Below are positions 35,179 through 45,277 of a DNA stretch of 64,000 nucleotides, piece by piece; within the stretch, counting starts at the first letter, position 1, and each line of letters begins with the position of its first letter. The stretch comes from G963677445 sp963677445 (GTDB lineage Bacteria > Bacteroidota > Ignavibacteria > Ignavibacteriales > Melioribacteraceae), in assembly GCA_963677445.2 (NCBI GenBank), contig CAXXGF010000054.1:1-64000 (forward strand), written 5' to 3'. The position numbers and the translations under genes were made by a program. The notes below the pieces were generated by a model, which saw only the letters and a list, made by a program, of their open reading frames with translations, was not told where the DNA came from and did not search any database.

Positions 35179-35690
35179 TATAAATACTGTTATAATATTT
35201 ACTTTCAGAACGCAGGGTAAATATACATATTTTTACAGAGGCATTATCATTTATTGCGTCAGGTCTAAGAAAATTTTGGATTTAGTTTCAAACGGCAGCG
35301 GACTTTCAAGTTGAATCGATACCATGGACAGGGCTTATCAAAATTATTCATAAACCTGTAAAGCCAGAAACAATGTGGAATTAGGAATGAGGAATTACAA
35401 ATTGGCTTTCTAAGGAATATTTTTTTGAATCGAATCTGCTTTGCAGAAGCAGCATTATTACAGAAGAATAATAACACAAAACATAAGATCCCTTTATGGA
35501 ATCAACAGTGGTCTGCCAAACAACGCAAAAATTTAGGATTAATAAATAAACAGCGCCATTCTATTTATTTATTTTCAATCTTTCATTGCAATCTTGCTAT
35601 TTTGCGAAGAATTTGAAAGCCTATGGAGTAATCGCAATCTAAAGAAGGATTATGATTAAGATTGTGATGGGTTATTTCAGATAAAGTTAA
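35179..35690. other. Gene-free gap with a hairpin unit and an R2 relative
   Basis: About 510 bases. A diverged CCTGTAAAGCCAGAA unit lies near 35356, and an R2 relative at 35588-35626 (TTGCTATTTTGCGAAGAATT). Short frames (such as 35425-35616) have no ribosome site or family match and are not called. Confidence 0.45.
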
Positions 35691-35712
35691 AGGGGGCCGA
35701 AGCCCCTGTTTT
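35691..35712 (-). terminator. Terminator of the receiver-NMT1-CheW gene
   Basis: On the minus strand: GGGGC, UUCG tetraloop, GCCCC, followed by CUUUAACUUU. A compact C(UUCG)G hairpin a few bases after the stop codon. Confidence 0.75.
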
Positions 35713-37661
35713 TAACTTATCCTCGCTATCCGGGCAGCTTCCTGATCTTCAATTATAAAATTGATATCAAGAAGTATATTTAATTTGTTTTCTTTTTTTA
35801 CTATCGCTGAAATATATTTTTCACCATCCCGCAGAACAAAATCAGGGGGTTGTTCCATTTCAGCAACCTTAATATCGCATACTTCCGAAACGGCGTCAAC
35901 TACAATTCCCATAGGAATTATTTTCTCACCCATATCAAGTTCGAGAACAATGATAACCGCTTTGCTCTTATCCTGCTGACCGTTGAGACCAAGCTTATCT
36001 TTAATGTCTATAATTGGTATAACTCTTTCTCTTAACTGAATGACACCCAGTACATAAGAGGGAGCCATGGGAATTGTGCGTATTGTCTGAAGCCGGATAA
36101 TTTCCCTTATGCTCATAATATCTATACCAAAATTCTGACCGCTCAGATCAAACAGAAGATACTTCCCTTCTTTATTGAGCATCTCTTTTTGTGAAATTTC
36201 ATTAACCGTTTCAATACCCCTGTAAAGGAGTTCGCGCGCTCGTTCAGTATCCTGATAAAGTTTTTTCTTTGTCGGATCATCCCTTCTGCTTCCATATATT
36301 CTTTGCGCGAAACGCTGATCGACAAACTCATGAAGATCAATTATCTGTCCCAATCCCATATCGTTGTACATATACTGCTGCATACGGTCGAGTTCATCAA
36401 TTGAGGGATAAAGATCATTCGTTTTGATCCCGTGCGGATCGGTAAGAACATTTTTTAATATAGCGGTTTTCAGACCAAGTTTTTTATCGGGATCAAGAAA
36501 TTCGACACCAATTTCGGCCGCGATACCAGGTTTCTGGTCTATAAGTTTTCCTGCTTTTGTAAGCATCTCTGTAAATTCGGCAACCGCGTCGGGATATTTA
36601 TCAATAAAATCCTGCTGCATGGTAACAACACAACAGGGGTGTTCTTCCCATAATTCGCTTGAAAGAAACTGCTGCTGCGCTATTCCCGCGGCAATCGCTT
36701 TTGTGCCGAGCGGTTCTGCCACCAGGTAACCGGCGGCGCTTTCATTTTCTTTTAATAATTCAGGCATTTTAATAGGAGGAACAACTTCGAAAGTTACATC
36801 AACATCTTCAGCTCCCGGCACTCCCGCGCTCAATCCAATCCCATTAAAGAACATATGAGCCAGGATATGATGGATAGACATAAAGTGTGGAAGGTAAAAA
36901 GTTTTTCCGCGGTAAAAACCTGATGGATTATTGTTAAAATCTTCATCCCTGTTTCTGACAAGGATACTTCCGTTTTTATGGGCGAAAAGCACAAGTTTGA
37001 TAGGCACTCCGTGCGCGTAAAGATCCATGGCTATCGGGGCGAGAACACACGCTCCGTCAATCCTCTCCTTTTCGAGAGATTCGGCTACCGGGTTCCAGCT
37101 TGACATACATTGTGTTTCCAGCTCAAAATGTTTTGGCTGCAGTTCTCCCTTATTTATCATATGCTTCAATACCCCGAGCACAAGGTGATCGGTAATCTGT
37201 ATATGACCGATTTTTAATTTTACTTTACCTTCGGCATTTACTTTCGGAGTATCATCAATTTCTTCCTCTTCCTGTTCCTCTCCCATCGCTTCATCAATTT
37301 TTGCCTTTAGCTCATCGGCATTAAATGGTTTCGCTATAAAACTGCTTACTCCTGCCTCCGCGGCTTTTGTCTTTTCTTTCATTTCACCGCGGCCTGTGGC
37401 CATCATAAAGGGTATATTTTTTTTCGCTTCATTTCCGCGGATGGCAACGAGCAGTTCATACCCATCCATCTCAGGCATGTTCCAGTCGCTTATTATCAGG
37501 TCAGGTTTTAATCCTTCCTCTAATTTTTTCAATGCTGCTTTGCCATTTTCAGCTTCTTCAACATTATTGAGTCCAAGGTTTGTAAGCACCTTGATCTCCA
37601 TTTTTCTCATTACAGAGGCATCTTCAACCAATAAAATTTGCATGTTGGTATCAATGGGCAT
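35712..37661 (-). CDS. Fusion protein: CheY-like receiver + NMT1/NrtA-like substrate-binding domain + CheW domain
   Basis: 649 residues, no signal peptide, hence cytoplasmic. Residues 7-125: receiver with acidic pair Glu13/Asp14, phospho-acceptor Asp59 (IISDWNMPEMDG), Thr89 and Lys111 (AKPFN), so intact. An acidic linker (EEQEEEEIDD) leads to residues about 145-440, an ABC-type nitrate/bicarbonate (NrtA/CmpA, NMT1) binding-protein fold: KLKIGHIQITDHLVLGVLKH, RIDGACVLAPIAMDLYAHG, GYLVAEPLGTKAIAAGIAQQ. Residues about 500-640: CheW (YLLFDLSGQNFGIDIMSIRE, GVIQLRERVIPIIDI). A solute-binding fold inside the cell, joined to chemotaxis-type modules, suggests it senses a small molecule and talks to a CheA kinase. 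No che genes lie next to it. Confidence 0.82.
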   Translation of the reverse strand: MPIDTNMQILLVEDASVMRKMEIKVLTNLGLNNVEEAENGKAALKKLEEGLKPDLIISDWNMPEMDGYELLVAIRGNEAKKNIPFMMATGRGEMKEKTKAAEAGVSSFIAKPFNADELKAKIDEAMGEEQEEEEIDDTPKVNAEGKVKLKIGHIQITDHLVLGVLKHMINKGELQPKHFELETQCMSSWNPVAESLEKERIDGACVLAPIAMDLYAHGVPIKLVLFAHKNGSILVRNRDEDFNNNPSGFYRGKTFYLPHFMSIHHILAHMFFNGIGLSAGVPGAEDVDVTFEVVPPIKMPELLKENESAAGYLVAEPLGTKAIAAGIAQQQFLSSELWEEHPCCVVTMQQDFIDKYPDAVAEFTEMLTKAGKLIDQKPGIAAEIGVEFLDPDKKLGLKTAILKNVLTDPHGIKTNDLYPSIDELDRMQQYMYNDMGLGQIIDLHEFVDQRFAQRIYGSRRDDPTKKKLYQDTERARELLYRGIETVNEISQKEMLNKEGKYLLFDLSGQNFGIDIMSIREIIRLQTIRTIPMAPSYVLGVIQLRERVIPIIDIKDKLGLNGQQDKSKAVIIVLELDMGEKIIPMGIVVDAVSEVCDIKVAEMEQPPDFVLRDGEKYISAIVKKENKLNILLDINFIIEDQEAARIARIS

Positions 37662-37868
37662 AGTTCATCTCCGAATTATTAACATTCTCTCCCAATGGGA
37701 AAGATTCACTACCCATTATCGGAGCTGTAATAAAGATTTTTAGATGGTAAGGAAAAAATAATATTGTCAGGGTGGAAAATTATGTGAGAAATTTTTTATA
37801 TGTTGTTTTAGAAATAATTCAGCAATTCCCAGGAAAAATTATTGCACGGGGAATTGCTGTTTACAATT

Positions 37869-38336
37869 TTAATCTTTCAGGTTAAAAAAGGATTTCACCT
37901 CTTCATAATTTTTAAAGTTTATTCCCGCGGCTTTGCCTATCAGCTCTCCTTCGATTACGACAAGGCGGAAAGTTGTAGTCTGAGTTGTCACTGCCTGACC
38001 TTGAGTCCAAATGGCCAGATCATTTTGTCCAAAAGCGAATCCCATTGTCTGATATGGCAGAGCAAACCATATTCCATCACCGGCTTCTAAAAAAACATAT
38101 ACCAATCCGGAATTGACTATATCCTGTGTTATCAATGATGTGTAAATATCAATCCCATATAGGCCATCAATATATTCCCAATCATAACCAAATACTCTTA
38201 TAATTTCACTTTTAACATTGGCGTTACCATCCTCTCCGGCTGGCCCCACTGGACCTTCAGAACCTTCACAGCCAATTATTAAAAATATCGAACAAACAGA
38301 TGCGACGACAAAAAAACGGTAAAACATCTTTTTCAT
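37869..38336 (-). CDS. Lipoprotein with a short collagen-like segment
   Basis: 155 residues. Lipoprotein signal MKKMFYRFFVVASVCSIFLI with lipobox IIGC, Cys23. The mature start is collagen-like: GSE-GPV-GPA-GED-G. The remainder is beta-rich and unassigned (VYVFLEAGDGIWFALPY, FRLVVIEG). Many Bacteroidota carry such Gly-x-y lipoproteins of unknown role. Monocistronic; the gap 38337-38602 holds only its promoter. Confidence 0.75.
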   Translation of the reverse strand: MKKMFYRFFVVASVCSIFLIIGCEGSEGPVGPAGEDGNANVKSEIIRVFGYDWEYIDGLYGIDIYTSLITQDIVNSGLVYVFLEAGDGIWFALPYQTMGFAFGQNDLAIWTQGQAVTTQTTTFRLVVIEGELIGKAAGINFKNYEEVKSFFNLKD

Positions 38337-38602
38337 AATGTCTTCTCCTCTTTAGATAATATTTATTAAATTGTTTTGATGCTTATTAGCACAAACGGTT
38401 TATCTTTTCCGGAATTCAGAATGGTCTGTCTATCAGACATAAATTTCCAATGAAAAACCAAACCAATTTTTCAAAAGGTTATTTTATAAAAGAAAACAGT
38501 GTGCCCCTGTAACAGATTCAGTCATCGCAAACCTAAACAATTTCTATTATATTCACAAATGATTATAAATATGGGTAATGTCCAACTCTGTTTAAAGCAA
38601 CC

Positions 38603-38863
38603 TTAGTATATTTTACGGACCTTAATCTTTTCATAGTTATTCTGAAGGTTATTCCAGAAATTTTCGGACATACCGAATACAATTGAAAATTTATCAGCAA
38701 AATCTGTTGAAACTGAGTTATTACCTTCAACAATTTCCATAATTGTATAAACCGGAATACCTGTCCGGCATGAAAGTTCTTCCGGAGTCATATTCGCAGA
38801 CTCAAGAATATCCTTTAAAGTTTCTCCAGGATGTATCGCAATTGGCGATTTATAGGGTCCCAT
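38603..38863 (-). CDS. HigA-family antitoxin-like Xre regulator, no toxin partner
   Basis: 86 residues of the VapI/HigA class: IHPGETLKDILESANMTPEE, LSCRTGIPVYTIMEIVEGN, FWNNLQNNYE. HigA binds DNA and neutralises HigB, normally encoded directly upstream. Here the preceding minus-strand gene is an unrelated secreted protein (28 bases away) and nothing HigB-like follows, so it is an orphan antitoxin or a regulator. Confidence 0.8.
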   Translation of the reverse strand: MGPYKSPIAIHPGETLKDILESANMTPEELSCRTGIPVYTIMEIVEGNNSVSTDFADKFSIVFGMSENFWNNLQNNYEKIKVRKIY

Positions 38864-38891
38864 ATCTCAATTTAATATTTGTTTGATAAAT

Positions 38892-41060
38892 TTATCTCAT
38901 CAAAACCATCTTCCCCGAACCGGAGTAAAATCTCCCTGATACGGCAGATTTTGCCTCGAGCCGGTAAATATAAACTCCCGAAGCATACCCGGCAGCGTTC
39001 CAGTTTGCCAGGTGGCTGCCCCCCGCGAGTTTGCCATTAAAAATTTCAGCGATCTTTTCACCTGTAACCGAATACACTGTTAATGTAACATTTCCGGTTT
39101 CAGGCAGGCTGAATGATATATTTGTTGATGGATTAAAAGGATTGGGATAATTTTGACCGAGATTGAAATTTACAGGAATCACCTTGTCATTTAATGGTTT
39201 TACACTTACCGCTCCGGTTGGATTAAAGCAAAGAAGCCCTTCCCAAAAAGTTGCAAGCCAGATGTTACCTGATCCATCTTTCTTTATTGCCGATATATGT
39301 TCATTATCTGATTCAAAAGCAAATGGAAATTCATATAGAGTCCAGTTTACTCCGTCAAATCTGTGAAGAGCCAGGTTTTCTGTTCCAATCCATGTAATTC
39401 CATCTTCATCACAAAGAATTGAGCTCGCATATGAATTAGACATTCCGGAATTTATATCATTAAAAACTTCCCATTGCTGACCATTATATCTGGCGGGCCA
39501 TGAAGTTGTGCCGGTCCACATGAATCCATTTCTATCTTCCTCAAGGGTTAGTATATGGTCGGATGGAATCGTGGAGTTTGCGGTATTATATAAAGTCCAC
39601 TCTGAACCATCATATCTGCACAAGCCGTTTTCGGTACCAATCCATATATCTCCATTCCCATCTGTTTTAACGGTTGTAATATTGTTATCGGTCAGGGAGG
39701 AATTATTAGTGGTATATACAGTCCAATCGGCTCCATCAAAGATCGCGGCCCCGCCATTCGTGCCCGCAAGAATGTTTCCACTATTATCAGTTGATAGCGC
39801 GGTAATAGTATTATCAGGTAATCCGGAGTTAAGAGAATTAAAAGTCTGCCACATTCCTCCATCATATTTTGAAAGACCCTCATATGTGCCAAACCATAAC
39901 GCGCCACTTTCGTCAGCATTTATCGCGTTAATCCAGTCATTGGAAATGCCTGAACCAAGAACATTGAATATTTTCCATCCTGAGCCGGAGTATTCGGCGG
40001 CTCCGCCGAATCTTGTGCCAATCCACTTTTTCCCGGCGCTATCAATATATATATCATTCAGCGCGTCATCGGGCATACCGGTATTAAAAGTTTCCCAGTT
40101 AGTTCCATCAAACCTTGTCATTCCGGAATAATTGCAGGCAATCCATTTGTTCCCTGCTTCATCAATCGAAACTGAGATGACATTATTATTTGGAATGGCT
40201 GAATTGGAAGTATCATACACAGTCCATGAAGCCCCCCCATACATAGCAAGTCCGCCGCAAAAAATCCCAACCCATACGTTTCCGGAATGATCAATAGAGA
40301 TACTTTTCGGCTCACCTTTTGGTAAATTTGAATTTGAGTATTTAAAAGTTTCCCAAGTCGTTCCAGTGAAAAGCACAACTCCTCCCTGCCACAGCTCAAT
40401 ATTCTGGCATGCAAACCATCGGTTCCCATTTTCATCAACAGCGATATCAACAATCCTGTTCCCCGGCAAAGGAGAATTTGCCGTATTATATATTATCCAG
40501 TTGTTATCATCATAAGTAGCCACTCCGGAGAATGTTCCTATCAGCTTATCACCATTCGGGGCAAATGCGATTGATTTAATATGATCTGAGGGAAGCCCGG
40601 AATTGGAGCTGTTGAATATAGTCCAGTTTGTTCCGTCAAACTTCACTAATCCGGCTCCATGAGTTCCCAGCCAAAGATTTCCCATTGAATCAAAAGCTAA
40701 TTTATAAATAAGATTTGTCGGAATATCTGAGTTGGATGAATTATAAACGGTCCATAAATCTCCATCAAAACGAATTAAGCCTTCAAATGATGCTAAATAT
40801 ATTGAACCATCATTATCAGCCGCAATTGAATAGATATTATTAACCGGCATTCCTGTTGTGCTTTGATAAAACCATGTTTTTTCACCTGTTGAATAGTTAT
40901 GCTTCAGAAGTCCTCCTGTTGTCGCTATCCAAACTACATCTCCATCCGGTTCAGAATCTAATACATGTTGACCCTCCGAGATACGAAGCCATCCGGGATT
41001 CTGGGCACAAACTGAATTTGATAGCGTTAGCAGAATAAATATAAAGATTAGATTTTTCAT
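38892..41060 (-). CDS. T9SS-secreted beta-propeller protein with two-component-regulator-type repeats
   Basis: About 722 residues. Start: the in-frame ATG at 41072 contains the GGAGG ribosome site, so translation most likely begins at 41060 (MKNLIFIF), which gives a clean signal peptide to VCAQ. The body is about a dozen 43-46-residue repeats of the form W.hYn..NS.lP...I..i..D..Gn.WiGT..Gl.rfDG, the Reg_prop unit building two seven-bladed propellers. The last 85 residues are a type-A T9SS sorting domain (NYPNPFNPSTNISFSLP ... GVYIYRLEA ... KMVLMR). Sensor kinases often carry these propellers; here it is freely secreted or cell-surface. Ligand unknown. Confidence 0.85.
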   Translation of the reverse strand: MKNLIFIFILLTLSNSVCAQNPGWLRISEGQHVLDSEPDGDVVWIATTGGLLKHNYSTGEKTWFYQSTTGMPVNNIYSIAADNDGSIYLASFEGLIRFDGDLWTVYNSSNSDIPTNLIYKLAFDSMGNLWLGTHGAGLVKFDGTNWTIFNSSNSGLPSDHIKSIAFAPNGDKLIGTFSGVATYDDNNWIIYNTANSPLPGNRIVDIAVDENGNRWFACQNIELWQGGVVLFTGTTWETFKYSNSNLPKGEPKSISIDHSGNVWVGIFCGGLAMYGGASWTVYDTSNSAIPNNNVISVSIDEAGNKWIACNYSGMTRFDGTNWETFNTGMPDDALNDIYIDSAGKKWIGTRFGGAAEYSGSGWKIFNVLGSGISNDWINAINADESGALWFGTYEGLSKYDGGMWQTFNSLNSGLPDNTITALSTDNSGNILAGTNGGAAIFDGADWTVYTTNNSSLTDNNITTVKTDGNGDIWIGTENGLCRYDGSEWTLYNTANSTIPSDHILTLEEDRNGFMWTGTTSWPARYNGQQWEVFNDINSGMSNSYASSILCDEDGITWIGTENLALHRFDGVNWTLYEFPFAFESDNEHISAIKKDGSGNIWLATFWEGLLCFNPTGAVSVKPLNDKVIPVNFNLGQNYPNPFNPSTNISFSLPETGNVTLTVYSVTGEKIAEIFNGKLAGGSHLANWNAAGYASGVYIYRLEAKSAVSGRFYSGSGKMVLMR

Positions 41061-41223
41061 CATTTCCTCCATAGACGTGATTATTCGTTGAAAATTTCAA
41101 TGAATATATTACTACAGTTTTAATAGCTACAATAACTATACCATAATATTAAGCTTTAGTTACCCAACTTTTATGATAATTATGTTATTCCCTGATTTAA
41201 TATCAAAAATTAAGGACAAATTT

Positions 41224-43788
41224 TTATTTTATCAATACTAATTTTCGGCAGCTTATAAAATTATCTGGAGATTGAGAGGGTTGAGCGAACAATCGGCACA
41301 AATAAACTCCCGATGAATAACCTGAGGCATTCCAGGAAACAATATGTTTTCCCTTCGAATAGTTACCATTGATCAACATGGTGACCATTTCACCATTAAT
41401 ATTGTAGATTATTATTTTCACTTCGCTTTTTTCCGGAAGTGAAAAGTGAATATTTGTTGATGGATTAAACGGGTTGGGGTAATTTTGACCAAGACTGAAT
41501 TTTTCAGGAATATCCTCAATCTCCGTTGTTACTCCCACAATGGGAGGCAACTGAATTCTGTAGGCTCCTCTGCCATGGGTCCAAACGTAAAGCTGCCCCG
41601 AAAGCTCATAATATGTAAGATCATGACATGGAGAGGCCGGCACGAGTCCTTCCCCGAGAATTGCCCAGTTTTCTCCCCGGTCGACAGTATAAAACACTCC
41701 CGCGTCTGTCGCCGCGTATAATATCATATCATCGCGCGGGTCCACAAGGATATCATTAACCGGCGCTCCCGGCAGGCCGGTGCCTATTGAAATCCACGTC
41801 TGGCCGTAATCAGAGGTTCTGTAAATATGGGAACCGGGTTCATCAATTTTGTACCCGGAAAGAGTGGTGTAACACACATTAGCTGAATCGGGGTGAATTG
41901 TAACTCTTGTCACCCATCTTTCAGGAAGGCCCTCATTTACAAGCTCCCAGTAACCTCCTCCATCCAATGTTACCCAGAGATTGGCGTCATCTGTGCCGCA
42001 ATATATAACCCGCGGATCGGAAGCGGAAACATCAATCGTGGTGATGGTTCCCAGGTTTTCCACATGGGCATTGGCCATATCCTCACTAACAGGGGTCCAG
42101 CTTCGCATTCTGTCGGTTGATTTATGCACTTTATATGTACCGGCATATAAAATTTCAGGATTGTTTTTATCTATCACATAAGGAGTCATCCAGTTAGTAT
42201 AGGTCCTGTCAAGTCCACTTATGCTACCATTAAAACTGTTGCCCCCGTCTGTTGATCTTGAAAGATAACCATATTGTGAGGAAGAGTAAGCATACTGGGG
42301 ATTTTCATAATCAAACTCACAATAAAAACCATCCCCGCCAGCCACCATTATCCAGTTGCCAGTTCCACCCGAGGCAAAATCAAAATTCGTATTGGTTCCG
42401 TTATCCTGAGTTCCCCCCATAAACTGATCAGGATTGGAGGGATGCACCGCACCGGCATAAAACTGTGTGACCGGAATCTTATTATTATAATGCCAACCGG
42501 TACCTCCGTTGGATGTATAATCAATGCCGCCGTCATTTCCGATAATAATTTTCTGAGGATTTATTAAAGAATAAGCAACCGCGTGCTGATCGACATGAGT
42601 GTCGAAAGCATATTCGAAATAATACCCTCCGTCTGTGCTTCTGTGAATATCAAGTCCGCCGCAAAAAAGATCCTGTGAATTTCGCGGATTCACCCTGCAT
42701 ATTCTGTTGAACCATGCATAAGATGAAGAATATGCTGCCTGAACCAACACCCTGGTCCAGCTTTCTCCGCTATCAATAGTTTTGTAAAGAGGTCCCGCCA
42801 TTCCGTTGGTTTGAGAGGTAAGAGAATATATTACGCCGGGGTTTTCAAGGCAAAGGTCCATAGAAATCCTGCCAAGATCAGTAGAGCCGGAAGGAAAACC
42901 GTTATCGAGAATTTCCCATGTTTCACCGCTGTCGGTGGATCGGTATAATGCCGATCCTTCGCCTCCGTATTTAATATAATCCTCCCGACGGAATCTTTCC
43001 CACATAGCCGCGTATACTTTTTCGGGCTGACGGGGATTCAGAATTACGTCAACCGCGCTGACACTATCGGAGTGGAAAAGAACTCTTTCCCACGATTCCC
43101 CTCCGTCCGTGGTTTTATAAATACCTCTTTCATCATTTTTTTTTCGTAAAGCTCCCATCGCAGCGGCATAGACAATATCACTATTTTCAGGATTTACAGC
43201 GATTCTGGCAATACTGTAAGAATTTTCAAGTCCTTTTAATTCCCAGCTTTCCCCTCCGTCTGTTGACTTGTATATGCCTGTTCCGGGATAAACACTTCTG
43301 AGAGAATTTGACTCTCCCGTTCCACACCAGATAACCAAAGGATTCTCAGGATCAACAGCCACATCCCCGATTGACTGTGTATTCTGATCATCAAAGAGAC
43401 TGCTCCAGCTTAAGCAAAAATCGGTGGATTTCCACAAGCCGCCGTTTGCCGTACCCACATATACAATATCATCATCGACAGGATCAGTTGCTATTGTGGT
43501 TATTCTGCCCTCAACATTTGTCGGCCCGAGCAGTTCCCACGTCTGGTTAAAAGCTGGAGAATAGTTATCTCTCCTGTTTTCCATCTGTTTTCTTTGCAAA
43601 AGGGTTTTAACCCTCTCACCTTCAGGAATTTCTTTAAACGGATAAGCCCGCTGTTTTTCGAACCAATCGTAAGATGGAACAAATCCCGGAGCCTTAAGGA
43701 TTAATTCACCCGGAAATGTTAAAAAAAGGGTAATAATAAAACATGTTAACGCGATGACTCCCTGGTAAATGCGGTTTTTATTTTTCAT
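41224..43788 (-). CDS. T9SS-secreted sortilin/BNR-repeat beta-propeller protein
   Basis: 854 residues. N-terminal signal/anchor (about 8-26, GVIALTCFIITLFLTFPGE). The body contains many Asp-box (BNR) motifs such as STDGGESWELKG, TTDGGESWERV, STDSGETWEIL and TIDSGESWTRV, as in VPS10/sortilin-like ten-bladed propellers and sialidase-like folds. It ends in a T9SS type-A sorting domain (NYPNPFNPSTNIHFSLP ... CRKLVLIK). Such 'exosortase-like' propellers are common in FCB bacteria and of unknown function; no sialidase active-site residues are evident. Confidence 0.85.
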   Translation of the reverse strand: MKNKNRIYQGVIALTCFIITLFLTFPGELILKAPGFVPSYDWFEKQRAYPFKEIPEGERVKTLLQRKQMENRRDNYSPAFNQTWELLGPTNVEGRITTIATDPVDDDIVYVGTANGGLWKSTDFCLSWSSLFDDQNTQSIGDVAVDPENPLVIWCGTGESNSLRSVYPGTGIYKSTDGGESWELKGLENSYSIARIAVNPENSDIVYAAAMGALRKKNDERGIYKTTDGGESWERVLFHSDSVSAVDVILNPRQPEKVYAAMWERFRREDYIKYGGEGSALYRSTDSGETWEILDNGFPSGSTDLGRISMDLCLENPGVIYSLTSQTNGMAGPLYKTIDSGESWTRVLVQAAYSSSYAWFNRICRVNPRNSQDLFCGGLDIHRSTDGGYYFEYAFDTHVDQHAVAYSLINPQKIIIGNDGGIDYTSNGGTGWHYNNKIPVTQFYAGAVHPSNPDQFMGGTQDNGTNTNFDFASGGTGNWIMVAGGDGFYCEFDYENPQYAYSSSQYGYLSRSTDGGNSFNGSISGLDRTYTNWMTPYVIDKNNPEILYAGTYKVHKSTDRMRSWTPVSEDMANAHVENLGTITTIDVSASDPRVIYCGTDDANLWVTLDGGGYWELVNEGLPERWVTRVTIHPDSANVCYTTLSGYKIDEPGSHIYRTSDYGQTWISIGTGLPGAPVNDILVDPRDDMILYAATDAGVFYTVDRGENWAILGEGLVPASPCHDLTYYELSGQLYVWTHGRGAYRIQLPPIVGVTTEIEDIPEKFSLGQNYPNPFNPSTNIHFSLPEKSEVKIIIYNINGEMVTMLINGNYSKGKHIVSWNASGYSSGVYLCRLFAQPSQSPDNFISCRKLVLIK

Positions 43789-43908
43789 CTTTGCCCCGAA
43801 TGAATGTTGTTTTTCTTTTGAAAAAATATTAAATGAACTGAATTCAGATTTTCTGATGAAATATTATTAAGTTACCTGATAAATAAAAATCTGGTTATTG
43901 TTATAAAG

Positions 43909-45276
43909 ATGCAAGGTAAAAATAAAAGAATTGCTATATTGCTGATAACCGGCAATGAAGAATTAAAAAAACAAATTCCTCATATAACCCGGGCTGTTAA
44001 AGGAAGCGCAGAAATATGGGATAAGAAAGGATCACGCCGGCTTCCCCAATTTACAACGGGCAATTATGATGTGGTTATAATTTCAGCGGAACAAATGGAT
44101 GAAAGTGATGAAGAAATGTTAAGCCATTTGCGGGAGTTTTCTGAAATTAATCCGAGGACTCAGATTATTCTGCTCATTGATGAAACCCAGGTAAAACTGG
44201 CAAATAAAATCCTTCGTGCCGGCGCTTATCACTACACCAAATTTCCTGTTGATACAGAAGAATTAATTCAACTCGTTGAGTCTGCTTTTCACGACCAGCC
44301 TAAACTTATTGAGGAAGAACGTAATCCGCCGGAAGAAAAACACAACCTGGGCGAAATTATCGGCTATTCGGAGAAAATGAAATCTATATACAAACAGATT
44401 AAGCAGGCCGCGCTTTCAGATGTTCCTGTTCTGATTCTCGGGGAAACCGGCACAGGCAAAGACCTGGTCGCGCGAACAATACACCTGATGGGCAGAAGAG
44501 CCAATAAACCCTACCTTCCTGTAAGTCTCGGGGCGCTTCCTTCACAGCTTGTGGCAAGTGAACTTTTTGGGCATGAAAAGGGAGCGTTTACCAGCGCTAT
44601 CCGACGTCATAAGGGAGTTTTTGAGCAGGGAAGCAGCGGCACCGTTTTTCTTGATGAAATTGACTCAATGGAAGAAAAAATTCAGATAAGTCTGCTCAGG
44701 CTGATTGAAGAGAAAAAATTCACACGGCTGGGTGGAAGTGAAGAAATACACAGCCGCACACGGCTGATCGCGGCTTCGAATGAGGATTTGAATGAGCTGG
44801 TTGAAAAAGGCAGCTTCAGGATGGACCTGTTTTACCGACTTGATGTATTCAGAATAACTATCCCCCCCCTTAGGGAAAGACCGGAGGATATACCATGCCT
44901 GGTAAACGAATTTGTTATGAGATATAACAAACATTATAAAAAGGGAATAGAAAATATTGATCCAGGAGTTTTTATATCCCTTCAAAGATTCGACTGGCCG
45001 GGAAATGTAAGGGAATTAAAAAATATCATTCAGAGGGCTGTGTTAACATCTGTCAGCAAAACATTTACTCCGGATATGCTTCCTGAAAGAATAGTAAAAT
45101 CTGCCGGTCATACCCCGGAGGCTGTTTTTCCAATAGGCACCCCTTTAAATATTGTTGAAAAGGAAATGATAATCCGCACCCTGGCGCTGACTGGAAATAA
45201 CAGAAGCAAGACAGCGGAATTGCTGGGTATCAGCCGTCGTTCTCTCTATTCAAAAATTGATCGTTTTGGCATTTGA
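43909..45276 (+). CDS. NtrC-type sigma-54 activator with a degenerate receiver domain
   Basis: 455 residues. Residues 7-128: receiver-like fold, but where the phospho-acceptor Asp should be the strand reads DVVIISAEQ and the N-terminal acidic pair is missing; only Lys111 is kept, so it is probably not phosphorylated in the usual way. Residues 148-375: AAA+ domain with GETGTGKD (178-185), the sigma-54 contact loop GAFTSA (225-230), FLDEID (247-252) and RLDVFRITIPPLRERPEDI. Residues 425-455: Fis-type helix-turn-helix (NNRSKTAELLGISRRSLYSK). It lies 314 bases before the ablA operon, which has a -24/-12 promoter and three matching enhancer sites, so it very likely controls it. Confidence 0.92.
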   Translation: MQGKNKRIAILLITGNEELKKQIPHITRAVKGSAEIWDKKGSRRLPQFTTGNYDVVIISAEQMDESDEEMLSHLREFSEINPRTQIILLIDETQVKLANKILRAGAYHYTKFPVDTEELIQLVESAFHDQPKLIEEERNPPEEKHNLGEIIGYSEKMKSIYKQIKQAALSDVPVLILGETGTGKDLVARTIHLMGRRANKPYLPVSLGALPSQLVASELFGHEKGAFTSAIRRHKGVFEQGSSGTVFLDEIDSMEEKIQISLLRLIEEKKFTRLGGSEEIHSRTRLIAASNEDLNELVEKGSFRMDLFYRLDVFRITIPPLRERPEDIPCLVNEFVMRYNKHYKKGIENIDPGVFISLQRFDWPGNVRELKNIIQRAVLTSVSKTFTPDMLPERIVKSAGHTPEAVFPIGTPLNIVEKEMIIRTLALTGNNRSKTAELLGISRRSLYSKIDRFGI

Positions 45277-45277
45277 T

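Noticed and set aside
35425..35616. 63-residue frame upstream of the SGNH gene
   Set aside because: It contains an R2 repeat relative and lacks a ribosome site or recognisable domain.
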